Source: Priapulus caudatus (Eukaryota > Priapulida > Priapulimorpha > Priapulimorphida > Priapulidae). From it: a stretch of 20,000 nt of DNA. The stretch lies in assembly GCF_000485595.1 (NCBI RefSeq), contig NW_014577083.1:684909-704908 (forward strand), given 5' to 3'. Under the pieces are notes generated by a model. The model saw only the letters and a list, made by a program, of their open reading frames with translations, searched no databases and was not told the DNA's origin. Position numbers and translations under genes: made by a program. Below, in pieces: positions 1 through 7,734 of the stretch (its first letter is position 1; each line of letters starts with the position of its first letter).

Positions 1-437
1 TGTATAATGCGGTTATGTGCGTGCGTGCGTGCGTGTGCGTGCGTGTAATAAGTCTATTAATACCACGGTGTTGCCTCTTAACGATGTATAATGCGGTTAT
101 GTGCGTGCGTGCGTGCGTGTGCGTGCGTGTAATAAGTCTATTAATACCACGGTGTTGCCTCTTAACGATGTATAATGCGGTTATGTGCGTGCGTGCGTGC
201 GTGTGCGTGCGTGTAATAAGTCTATTAATACCACGGTGTTGCCTCTTAACGATGTATAATGCGGTTATGTGCGTGCGTGCGTGCGTGTGCGTGCGTGTAA
301 TAAGTCTATTAATACCACGGTGTTGCCTCTTAACGATGTATAATGCGGTTATGTGCGTGCGTGCGTGCGTGTGCGTGCGTGTAATAAGTCTATTAATACC
401 ACGGTGTTGCCTCTTAACGATGTATAATGCGGTTATG
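1..437. repeat. 84-bp minisatellite, five perfect copies plus partial
   Basis: The unit begins TGTATAATGCGGTTATG and recurs at 1, 85, 169, 253, 337 and 421. I see no mismatch between the five full copies, and the sixth stops after 17 bases at 437. Each unit holds an alternating purine-pyrimidine GTGCGTGC tract, then a unique part around AATAAGTCTATTAATACC and GGTGTTGCCTCTTAACG. The array continues off the left edge, so its full length is unknown. Because 84 is a multiple of three, an open frame runs through it, which explains the apparent 142-residue protein with a 28-residue repeat. There are no spacers between units, so it is not a CRISPR array. Confidence 0.97.
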
Positions 438-1076
438 GCGTGAAAACAAAGGCTGCGGTAGCGCGCGCGGTGCAGTTCGGGTCATTTGCCGCAGACGCCA
501 CTGCTCGCAATAAAACTTCGGCTGCTGCAGGCGCGCGTGATGACTCTCCCGTTTGTACAGTAGAGTCCGCGGCGTACGTCGCTCGACTTCCCCCCCCCAC
601 CACCACCCACCCCACCCCGCGCTTTCTCCGGGCAGTGTGAATCGAGCCGGAGTAAACAATATCACACGTTGTTATTACTTTACAGCAAAGACGACCGCAT
701 CGTGGCGGCGGTGCTTCGTCGCTGCTGCCGACGCCAATAAAGACGAGCCGCCGCGTGCTTATCACGGGCTCGAGCACCCGCGTACATACGTTTATCAAGT
801 ACTCTATCAGCTCCCCTAAATAATTATCAAACATGATTATGAGCTAGGTAAATCCCGCCGAGTGGGCGCGCGTGTTTGTACTGCGCTGGCGGGTGTGACG
901 TAATTTGTTTGTTTATATCTACGCCCGGGTTCGGGGTGGCGGCTGATCGTGCTAGCGTGGCTGCGATCCAGGATCCGCGTTCGGCGCTCCCTTCCGACCG
1001 TTTTCTTGTATAGCAATATCCGCGTAATCTACACGCACAGATCCGAAATTCTTATATAAAAAATGCCTGCGATTAA
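438..1076. other. non-coding, no gene recognised
   Basis: No open frame here resembles a known protein. The overlapping short frames on both strands at about 414-834 are arginine-, alanine- and proline-rich translations of CpG-rich DNA. The only distinctive structure is the C-rich tract at 590-619, listed separately. Confidence 0.6.
590..619 (-). other. putative G-quadruplex-forming tract (minus strand)
   Basis: The plus strand has nine C bases followed by ACCACCACCC, ACCCC and ACCCC. The minus strand therefore carries at least four runs of three or more G separated by short loops, matching the standard G3+N1-7 pattern. Formation in the cell is inference. Confidence 0.6.
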
Positions 1077-1081
1077 TTTAT

Positions 1082-1158
1082 ACGCAACAGGAACGCAACA
1101 GGTACGCTACGCACGGAACACGATCACAACACGATCGCAACTGGTACGCAACTCATAA
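1082..1158. repeat. 11-bp array at left end of Harbinger element (CGCAAC orientation)
   Basis: Seven consecutive 11-bp steps run from 1082, starting ACGCAACAGGA, ACGCAACAGGT and ACGCTACGCAC. Later units are more diverged, with a shared AACACGATC. The orientation is opposite to the array at 1222-1309, so the two form an imperfect inverted pair separated by about 60 bp. Confidence 0.8.
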
Positions 1159-1221
1159 GTTATAAACGCAGGTGATTGCAGGTCCAAATTTGAGGTATCT
1201 GGCCAGGTTTTGGTAGCGTAA

Positions 1222-1309
1222 GTGTTGCGAATGTGTTGCGTACCTGTTGCGATCATATTGCGATCGTGTTGCGTGCCTGTTGCGATCCTGTTGCGTGTGT
1301 AGCGTACCC
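1222..1309. repeat. 11-bp tandem array, eight units (GTTGCG orientation)
   Basis: Eight exact 11-bp steps start at 1222, 1233, 1244, 1255, 1266, 1277, 1288 and 1299. Typical units are GTGTTGCGTAC and CTGTTGCGATC, with TTGCG the invariant core except in the last unit (TAGCG). It lies in the 5' flank of the transposase gene, inside the transposon. Confidence 0.9.
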
Positions 1310-1370
1310 CCAACCTATTGTGCGTATTCCCAGCGTATCCCCAACTTATGCCCTGCGTATCCAACCTATT

Positions 1371-1414
1371 AGTTGCGTGTGAGTTGCGTGTTAGTTGCGT
1401 ACTACATGCGTGTT
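1371..1414. repeat. 11-bp tandem array next to transposase promoter
   Basis: Four 11-bp units (AGTTGCGTGTG, AGTTGCGTGTT, AGTTGCGTACT, ACATGCGTGTT) end about 10 bp before the TATA box at 1424. They are therefore placed where a bound protein could influence transposase transcription. That role is inference. Confidence 0.88.
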
Positions 1415-1423
1415 GTGAAATGG

Positions 1424-1460
1424 TATAAATAGTTGGCCTTTTCTAGATCGGTGTCAGTTG
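1424..1460 (+). promoter_or_regulatory. transposase core promoter (TATA box plus initiator)
   Basis: TATAAATAG at 1424-1432 is followed by an initiator-like TCAGTTG at 1454-1460. The likely start base A1456 lies 32 bp after the first T of the TATA box, which is the usual RNA polymerase II geometry. The first in-frame ATG follows at 1485, giving a 5' UTR of about 29 bases. The promoter looks intact although the gene is broken. Confidence 0.65.
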
Positions 1461-1484
1461 TTGGTGGACCTCCGAGGTGACAAC

Positions 1485-2724
1485 ATGAAGCTACCTCTTG
1501 CTGTTATTGGACATCAGTTTAAGCTGGTCAATTTAGCACTCCAACACATACGGAATAAAATAAACAGAAGTGGGAGAAGAAGAAGAAGAAGAAGAAGAAG
1601 AAGAAGAAGAAGAAGAAGAAGAAGAAGAAGAAGAAGAAGAAGAAGAGTGTGGTTTAGACCATGGATTAGCAGGCGCCTTCACTTTGGTCTCTACGACCAA
1701 CTTCTTGTGGAGCTCCGGAACGAGGACCAAGGTGCATTCAAGAACGTCATGAGGATGCCCCCCGAGATGTACGATGAACTGCTACGAAGAGTTGGTCCTC
1801 GCATCACAAAGCAAAACACCAAGTACAGGTTGCCCCATGCCCCTGGCCTGAAGCTGGCAGTCACTTTGCGGGACCTGGCTTCGGGTATCAAGTACTCAGA
1901 CATTCAGTACGGATGGAGGGCACCAGACAACACCAACTCAGTCGTGGTCCGTGAGGTTTGCCAAGCCATTATTGATGAGTACCTGGAGGCGGTGATGACC
2001 TGCCCCACCACTCTTGAGGGATGGCGTGCCATATCAGACAACTTCATGAAGAGGTGAAACTTTTCCTATACATGTGGGGCCCTAGATGGGAAGCACGTGG
2101 CATGCAGGAGTCCCCCCAACAGTGGATCCATGTATTACAACTACAAGGGGTTCTACTCTGTGGTGCTCCTGGCCCTCGTAGATGCTGATTACAAATTCAT
2201 CTGGGCAGACTTAGGGTGGTTTAGGTTCTTCATCAGACGCCCAAATCTACAATAACTGCGAGCTGTAGGAATATGTGGAAGGGGATAACATCGGAGTTCC
2301 ACGACCAAATCCTCTACCCCATGACACCCACGATGTACCCTACTACTTCATCGGAGACGATGCATTCGCCCTCAGAGAGACCATGATGAAGCTCTACGGA
2401 CTCCGTGGTCTGGATGATAACCACAGGATCTTTAATTACCGGCTTTCCCGTGCCAGGAGGGTTGTGGAAAATGCCTTTGGCATCCTAGCCAACCGATTCC
2501 AGGTTATGCTTGGCACCATGCAGCATCTTCCAAAAAATTTCAAGCTCGTAACCAAAACCTGCATTTGCCTGCACAATCTCATGAGGATACGCTACCCTGG
2601 TCTACAGAATCAGCAGCTCGACCGTGGGAAGAACAACGGTGTCATCATCGCTGGACACTGGAGAGATGGATATTTATGGAGTTTTTATACAGGTTTTTAC
2701 CACGTGACCGATATTCGCAACTAG
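1485..2724 (+). pseudogene. PIF/Harbinger transposase (HARBI1/ALP1-like), inactivated
   Basis: An active protein of this family would cut and paste the element in the nucleus. I start it at ATG 1485, about 29 bases after the predicted initiator; the open frame extends upstream without another ATG. A run of 24 arginines (1575-1646) precedes WFRPWISRR and a conserved N-terminal region with MRMPPEMYDELLRRVGPRI and KYSDIQYGWR. The nuclease domain has GALDGKHV (first Asp, 2085-2087), then SDAQIYN (second Asp, 2236-2238) and ARRVVENAFG (probable Glu, 2467-2469). FIGDDAF lies between the last two. Lesions are TGA at 2055-2057 where the family has Trp, an extra T at 2217 that shifts the frame by one, and TAG at 2266-2268 where Lys or Glu is usual. 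Between and after these the similarity continues, so decay is recent. The last 40 or so residues drift from the family. In families of this type a second MADF/Myb-like protein is usually needed, and none is present here. Confidence 0.93.
1575..1646 (+). repeat. (AGA)24 microsatellite inside transposase frame
   Basis: Twenty-four pure AGA codons encode polyarginine within the transposase reading frame. Related transposases often have a short arginine run just before the WxRPWI segment, so the microsatellite probably grew from codons already present. Confidence 0.95.
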
Positions 2725-2800
2725 CACGCAGGTCCAACGCAACTTGTAAGTTTGGAACGCAACTCACACGCAACTCGCACGCAACTCGTACGCAGGTGAT
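2716..2800. repeat. 11-bp array at right side of Harbinger element (CGCAAC orientation)
   Basis: Units ACGCAACTCAC, ACGCAACTCGC, ACGCAACTCGT and ACGCAGGTGAT start at 2757, 2768, 2779 and 2790. Looser copies at 2716-2750 include CGCAACTAGC and ACGCAACTTG. They are the reverse complement of the AGTTGCGTGTG units at 1371-1414, placing inverted arrays on the two sides of the gene. Confidence 0.88.
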
Positions 2801-2841
2801 CGCAGATATTGGGGGATGATTAAGTTCAGTTCGACACCCAC

Positions 2842-2871
2842 ACGCAACCCAACGCATCAACACGCAACCAT
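2842..2871. repeat. 10-bp CGCAAC repeats near right end of element
   Basis: Three units, ACGCAACCCA, ACGCATCAAC and ACGCAACCAT, are spaced exactly 10 bp apart, unlike the 11-bp spacing elsewhere in the element. Confidence 0.75.
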
Positions 2872-2933
2872 AGATTGAATAGGTTAGAAATCGACAAAAT
2901 TGTTGATTTGGGTTGCGTTTGGTGGCGTATAAA

Positions 2934-3240
2934 ATATTTTTGCACGCAACTCATAGGTTTCAGCATACGCTATGGTGTGAGGGCACCTTTTGTCGTGTTT
3001 AGGCGCTGACTCAGCCGCGTATGATGCTGCATCATCATCATCATCATCATAATCATCATCATCATCATCATCATCATCATGTAAGTATGAGGACATCGCC
3101 TCGACTATGCGAGTACGTGGAACTTAAAACCGCGGAGGAACCCATCAGCATTGCATGGAAGGCCTATTAAAAATGTGATCTCGTGTTCGTAGAAGCGTTT
3201 ATAAGTGGCGCTGGTCCGTGACAACGGTGCGATATGCCTC
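2934..3240. other. non-coding flank with (CAT)n
   Basis: No gene is recognised. A (CAT)n microsatellite lies at 3030-3080 and is listed separately. The minus-strand frame across it, rich in Asp, is only a translation of this repeat. Confidence 0.6.
3030..3080. repeat. (CAT)n microsatellite
   Basis: About 17 trinucleotide units, with one interruption (AAT) near 3050. Confidence 0.95.
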
Positions 3241-3245
3241 TGTAG

Positions 3246-3336
3246 TAGGCGTGCGCGTGCGTGGGTGCGTTGTGTGTGTATGTCGTGTGTGTGTGTGTGT
3301 GGTGTGTTTGTGTGCGTGCGTGCGTGTGTGCGTAGC

Positions 3337-3374
<38 letters not shown>

Positions 3375-3424
3375 TGTGTGTGTGTGTGTGTGTTGTGTGT
3401 GTGGGTGTGGTGCGTGTGTGTTGC
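3246..3424. repeat. imperfect (TG)n / TGCG microsatellite
   Basis: Alternating purine-pyrimidine tract with TGCG steps on its left part and purer TG runs from about 3340 on, broken by GG and TT. The cysteine/valine and histidine/threonine frames across it on both strands are repeat translations. Confidence 0.95.
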
Positions 3425-4158
3425 TGCAGTGCAGACACGCCTGGTCGCAGAAACACGAACCTCAAGCAAATCAATACTTTGCCAAATCATCAAAGGTTAT
3501 TAAGTCTCTTCGAAAGCGAATCGATATACGACTCTCGCGTGCAGGACGACACTGCCCCTTTAGCTTGAATAACAGCCCGCGCGTCTCCATCGCAAATTTC
3601 ATCAATGGATGCCGCATCCTTTGCTGCCTCCGCTACTGCAGTGTTCCTGTTTGTTGTTACAATGTATATTCATCACGCGCGTCCGGCCAACGTGTTACCG
3701 CATATCAAACCCAACGTGTAACTATAGACAGCGACTTTTGCTGTACGCTCACGACAACATATGACACTCGGAGACACGATGCGAATAATTCGCGATTCAC
3801 CCAGAAAGCGCGCTTAAAACGCGCTTGCTAATTCACGATGGGAGCTGCTAATAATATATTAATCAATAGCTAATAAAAACCGCTTAATTTACTTACTCTT
3901 GATTTTATTTATAACTATTACTAGCTATTTATTACTCTTGATGTAATAGCATTGGATTTTGCTCTGCCTGCATTATGGCGTGGTGTATGCCACGCGTTAG
4001 CTCTCAGGAACAGGCACATGTGGCCGAGCGAAGAGCTATAGTTTCTAAGATAGGTCCGCGGTGTGCGCTCCACGCTTGCGTGTGGGTAACAGGTAGCCGC
4101 GTGTGGCGTACATGCACACGCCATCAACTACCGTGCACCACGCGCTAGTAGAAGCTAT

Positions 4159-4160
<2 letters not shown>
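3425..4160. other. non-coding, no gene recognised
   Basis: Unique sequence of mixed composition. One open frame of 208 codons crosses from the TG repeat to 3831, but outside the repeat it shows no recognisable motif, so I do not call it a gene. Confidence 0.55.

Positions 4161-4216
<56 letters not shown>
4161..4216. repeat. (AT)n microsatellite
   Basis: About 55 bp of AT with a single phase break near 4190 (TATTAT), making it self-complementary and able to form a cruciform. Confidence 0.95.
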
Positions 4217-4385
4217 GCGACCTTGGCGTGTGCCTCGGCGCGCCGCGCCCTGCACTCGGTTGGCGTTGTTTTACACGTACTGTGATGACGAGTGTGTCAA
4301 TGAGCGGCGGCCGCGACTGCTAGCCCCCGTGCTACGCTCCTTGCCTGCTGCATTCCGCGCGGCTGTGTTTACCGCCCTTACACCT

Positions 4386-4399
4386 TGTGTGTGTGTGTG

Positions 4400-4430
<31 letters not shown>

Positions 4431-4453
4431 GTGTGTGTGTGTGTGTATGTTGT

Positions 4454-4499
<46 letters not shown>

Positions 4500-4564
4500 T
4501 GTGTGTGTGGGGGTGTGTGTGGTGTGTGTGGTGTGTGTCTGTTGTGTGTGTGTGTGTGTTGTGT

Positions 4565-4632
<68 letters not shown>
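4386..4632. repeat. (TG)n microsatellite, about 247 bp
   Basis: Long TG array with scattered single-base breaks (GG, TT, GCT, TATG). The last block, from about 4567, is nearly pure and the middle, 4505-4560, is most disrupted. Long alternating purine-pyrimidine DNA of this kind can adopt Z-form. All histidine/threonine and cysteine/valine frames over it are artefacts. Confidence 0.97.
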
Positions 4633-5281
4633 CCGCTGACGTGTATACGCTCTTCCAACATCGAGCGTGTGTATATATATATATCGACCGTACAAACACG
4701 CAGATATCTGCCTGTACTTCCTGGTGGGTAGAGACGATGAGACGAGCTTACCGTGGCGTTCCGCGCACGCCACATATCAGATATTCCACCGCCGTACGAT
4801 CGCTGCCGTGCATGCGTAATAGATGGGCGGGGCTCCTCCATGCACATCTCGGAAGCATGATTCATGCCTTCCCTCCCACCCCGAAGCTCCCCGCATGAGA
4901 GAAAAACTATAGTGACGTAATACGTTCGGTGTATATAGCCATACCGGCGCTTTCCTCCCCGTCGCACGGGAATCCCTTCGAGGCACGGAGGCTATGATAT
5001 CTTACTTGGAGTAGCTGTAGCGATGTAAAAACACACGCAGCATTCAGAATGAAACAAATTGAATCGACGAACACAGCGATGAACGAGCGACTAATCCTCG
5101 CGCGCAAACAAGACGAGTGAATGAGAGAGAATAGATATGCACGGTGTACAGCCAATTGTAGAGTTAATTCGTAAACATTACCGCGTTATGCAAGAGTTAT
5201 GCTAGCTCCCGAACGCGCGAAGACAAAGTTTAGAGGAATACTAGTACATATAACTCGCAGGTATTTACAACTCACCTCAAC
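4633..5281. other. non-coding, no gene recognised
   Basis: Unique sequence. Short open frames on both strands show no domain, repeat or family resemblance that I recognise. A small (AT)n lies at about 4672-4684. Confidence 0.55.
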
Positions 5282-5527
5282 TATATATATATATATATGG
5301 CTGTGTGTGCGCGGTGTGTGCGTCTGCGGCCGTTGGCGTGCTCCGCCGCCTCGTGCGTGCGTGTGGGCGCTGTGTGTGCACGTGGCGTGTGTGTGCGTGT
5401 GCGTTGGGCGTGTGTGGTGTGTGTCAGTGTGTGTGTGTGTGCTCGTGTGTGTGTGTGTGCTGTGGGGTGTGCGTGTGCGGTGGTGTGCGTGTGCGTGTGA
5501 ATGTGTGCGCCTGTAGCGTGTGTGTAT
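5282..5527. repeat. (TA)n followed by imperfect TG/CG tract
   Basis: About 17 bp of TA (5282-5298), then about 230 bp of G/T-rich DNA with TGCG and TGTG steps. This tract is much more degenerate than the TG arrays at 3246 and 4386. Confidence 0.88.
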
Positions 5528-6589
5528 GTATTAGGCGTTCACGCAGATAGGAATCATATTGGGCGGGTGCTTCTGTTCCGATATGGTTTACCTATGTCTG
5601 TTCACAGGGGGTTTATAGCCATTGGGATGTCCATAGTATGGGCGCAGCAATTCACGCGCGAGATATAAGGTAGGTGGCTATTCAGCGTTAGTATTTAGGA
5701 TCGAGTAGTCTACTCTATCCCACGGGTGCAAGAGTTGGTTTGCCTTAGTTGCCATGTGCATATTTGCATACATACTTACTCGTATGATAGGGATACTGAT
5801 CATAATTCTAACAAGGGGGGGGTCACACTGTCTCTCGGAATCTGCTAGCGTGATCAGCGAGTGCGTGAGAAACCGCATGAGGCTGCTCTATAGGTGAAAA
5901 GTAGCGTGAGGAATCGTTTGCCCACCGCTGTCAAATAAACGGCGGGGGCCGAAATGCTGCGAGCGAGAAGGAAACGCGTGTATCGTCACCGATCCCCGCA
6001 CAAGGCCTATACTTCGCGCGCGTCTGCAAGCCTAAATGTTTCTGTTACACGCATTTTCACGATAGTGTAGCCGGCGCCCGGCCCGCACGATCTCTCTCGT
6101 ACGCCTATATGCAATGTCGATGCGGTATAGTATATCGTTATTATCCTCATGAATTAGCCCTCAAAGGCGAAGCAGCAGAAAAACACACGTGCATCAACCA
6201 TGGTCAAATTAATCGGCGCTGCAACATTGCTGATTTCAGCAATTGCTGGCCCGGGGTGATTACGGGCATACCGCATTGGCCGTAGACGCCTCTCCATAAT
6301 TCGGCTGCCTTTCGCCCGCACGTTCTGCCGCCGCGCGACGCACCACGCCTGCCAAGAGCGTCGCACGCGCGCGCGTTGTCGATCGAACGCGCGCCGGCGG
6401 CAGTCTACGTCGCCTGCGCTTCTTGACATGCCGCGGGACTCACAGCGGTTGTTCGTCATCCCTTTCACGCCCCGGATCTTTGGCGTAACGACATCTTGGT
6501 GTTGAGCAAACAGGCAGCAGCATGACAGCCACGCGACTATACGTGGGAGGCGCGGGGGAAGGAAGCCACCGAGCGGTTAACGGGGTGGA
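5528..6589. other. non-coding, with a CpG-rich pocket at 6290-6435
   Basis: No protein family is recognised. The minus-strand 104-codon frame at 6154-6468 is arginine-rich because it covers the CpG-dense pocket. A POU-octamer match, ATTTGCAT, lies at 5762-5769. Confidence 0.5.
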
Positions 6590-6756
6590 GAAGATGGTGA
6601 GTGAGCGGAAGCAAAATAGAGAGAGATAATAGAACAGACGAGTTAACGCATGAGAGAGAAAGAAAAGAGGAAAAGGAGAGGGACATGATACGAGCGCGAG
6701 AAATCGAAAAGCAAGCCAGAGGAAGAGCGACGAGAGAGAGGCAGAAGCAGAGAAAG

Positions 6757-6788
<32 letters not shown>

Positions 6789-6941
6789 AAAGAGAGCGAG
6801 AGAAGAGAAGGGCAAGAAGAGAGGAGAAAGAGAAGAAGGAGAGGGGAGTGGCGGAAGATGAAGGAGAGAGAGAGAGGAGTGACGTGAGCGAATAAGAGAT
6901 ACTAAAGAGATAAAAAAAGGATAAAAAAAATAGAGATACTA
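6590..6941. repeat. polypurine GA-rich tract (plus strand purine)
   Basis: About 350 bp with A and G making up nearly all of the plus strand. It is a degenerate mix of GAGA, AGAA and GGAG rather than a pure dinucleotide. The charged Glu/Arg/Lys frame over it is a repeat translation. Confidence 0.9.
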
Positions 6942-7336
6942 AGTGTGTTCACGTGCATGTGTGTGTGGAATGTATGTGTGGAGGGGGCGAGAGGGTTCTC
7001 TCAGGAGTCTCTCTCACAATTAATTAACAGTGAAATCAGTGGCGCTCGGCTGCGCCCTCTGTTCAAGCGTAGTAGACAAGCGAAGATGACAATCAACCCG
7101 AGCGAACAGCTCGTCCCAGGAGTCTGCTCTCGCCCCGAATGCCTTCTGATAGGCCGCTGCGATGAAAAATGATGATTAGGCGTACACGCGATGTCAAGCA
7201 CGACGAATGTGCGTCTAGAGCGCGTCGCTTTAATGGATCGAACCGGGCGGAACACGCCCGCGGCCATAATCACGACCTTAACCTCACGTGCGATTCCGTC
7301 CGCAGTATTGTTGGTGGGTTACTTCGCCGGGCGACG

Positions 7337-7340
<4 letters not shown>
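6942..7340. other. non-coding, no gene recognised
   Basis: Unique sequence between two GA tracts. Overlapping frames on both strands show no family features. Confidence 0.55.
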
Positions 7341-7381
<41 letters not shown>

Positions 7382-7533
7382 GAGAGGAGAAGAGAGAGAA
7401 GAGAGCGGCGCGCAGCGAGAGCGAGAAAGAGAGAGAGAGAGAGCGAAACGAGAGAGAGGCGAGCGAGAAGAGAGAGAGAGAGAGAGGAGCGAGAGAGAGA
7501 GAGAGAGAGAAAAGTAGAGAGGAGAGAGAGAGA
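7341..7533. repeat. (GA)n microsatellite, imperfect
   Basis: A pure (GA) block at 7341-7378 is followed by GA-rich DNA with GCGA and AAGA interruptions. Purines are on the plus strand, as in the 6590-6941 tract. Confidence 0.95.
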
Positions 7534-7734
7534 TTTAGCGCGATGGGGTGCACACGGATTGGTGGGTGATGAAGAGCGTCTTGTGGGCGTGTGTTTAATT
7601 AATAGAATGGCGATGGTGTGAAGATGGTAACAGGTTACTTCGAACAATCAGAGTGAAGGTGTGTGCGCGATGGGCCTATTATGAAAACGTAAGGCTCGTG
7701 TGGCTTGTTTGCGTGTGGACGTTATGCGTGTGTT
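7534..7734. other. spacer before the 27-bp minisatellite
   Basis: Unique G/T-rich DNA that grades into the minisatellite after about 7690. No gene is seen. Confidence 0.5.

Larger units (their letters stand above)
1077..2933 (+). mobile_element. PIF/Harbinger DNA transposon, degraded
   Basis: The element is defined by a HARBI1/ALP1-like DDE transposase pseudogene flanked on both sides by arrays of a GTTGCG-containing 11-bp motif. The arrays nearest the gene point inward (GTTGCG at 1222-1414, CGCAAC at 2716-2871). The outermost candidate terminal inverted repeat is TTTATACGC at 1077-1085 against GCGTATAAA at 2925-2933. Both continue inward into an imperfect match containing AACGCAAC (1092-1099) and GTTGCGTT (2912-2919). 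Harbinger elements normally duplicate a 3-bp TWA target, and I could not identify a clean direct TWA pair, so the ends are provisional to within tens of bases. The transposase is broken, so the copy is not autonomous, although its ends might still be mobilised by a related active copy. Confidence 0.75.

Noticed and set aside
1-437. CRISPR-like array
   Set aside because: The 84-bp units abut without variable spacers, and the genome is an animal's.
15-443. 142-residue repeat protein at the left edge
   Set aside because: Exact 28-residue repeat caused by the 84-bp minisatellite; it ends where the array ends.
4215-4898. Cysteine/valine- and histidine/threonine-rich open frames over TG/CA repeats
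   Set aside because: Alternating dinucleotides lack stop codons in most frames, so they give long frames without being genes.
6154-6468. 104-codon minus-strand frame
   Set aside because: Arginine-rich composition follows from a CpG-rich pocket; no motif or family was recognised.
7200-7265. tRNA-like B box (GGTTCGATCC) on the minus strand near 7215
   Set aside because: The T-stem bases do not pair and no A box lies at the right distance.
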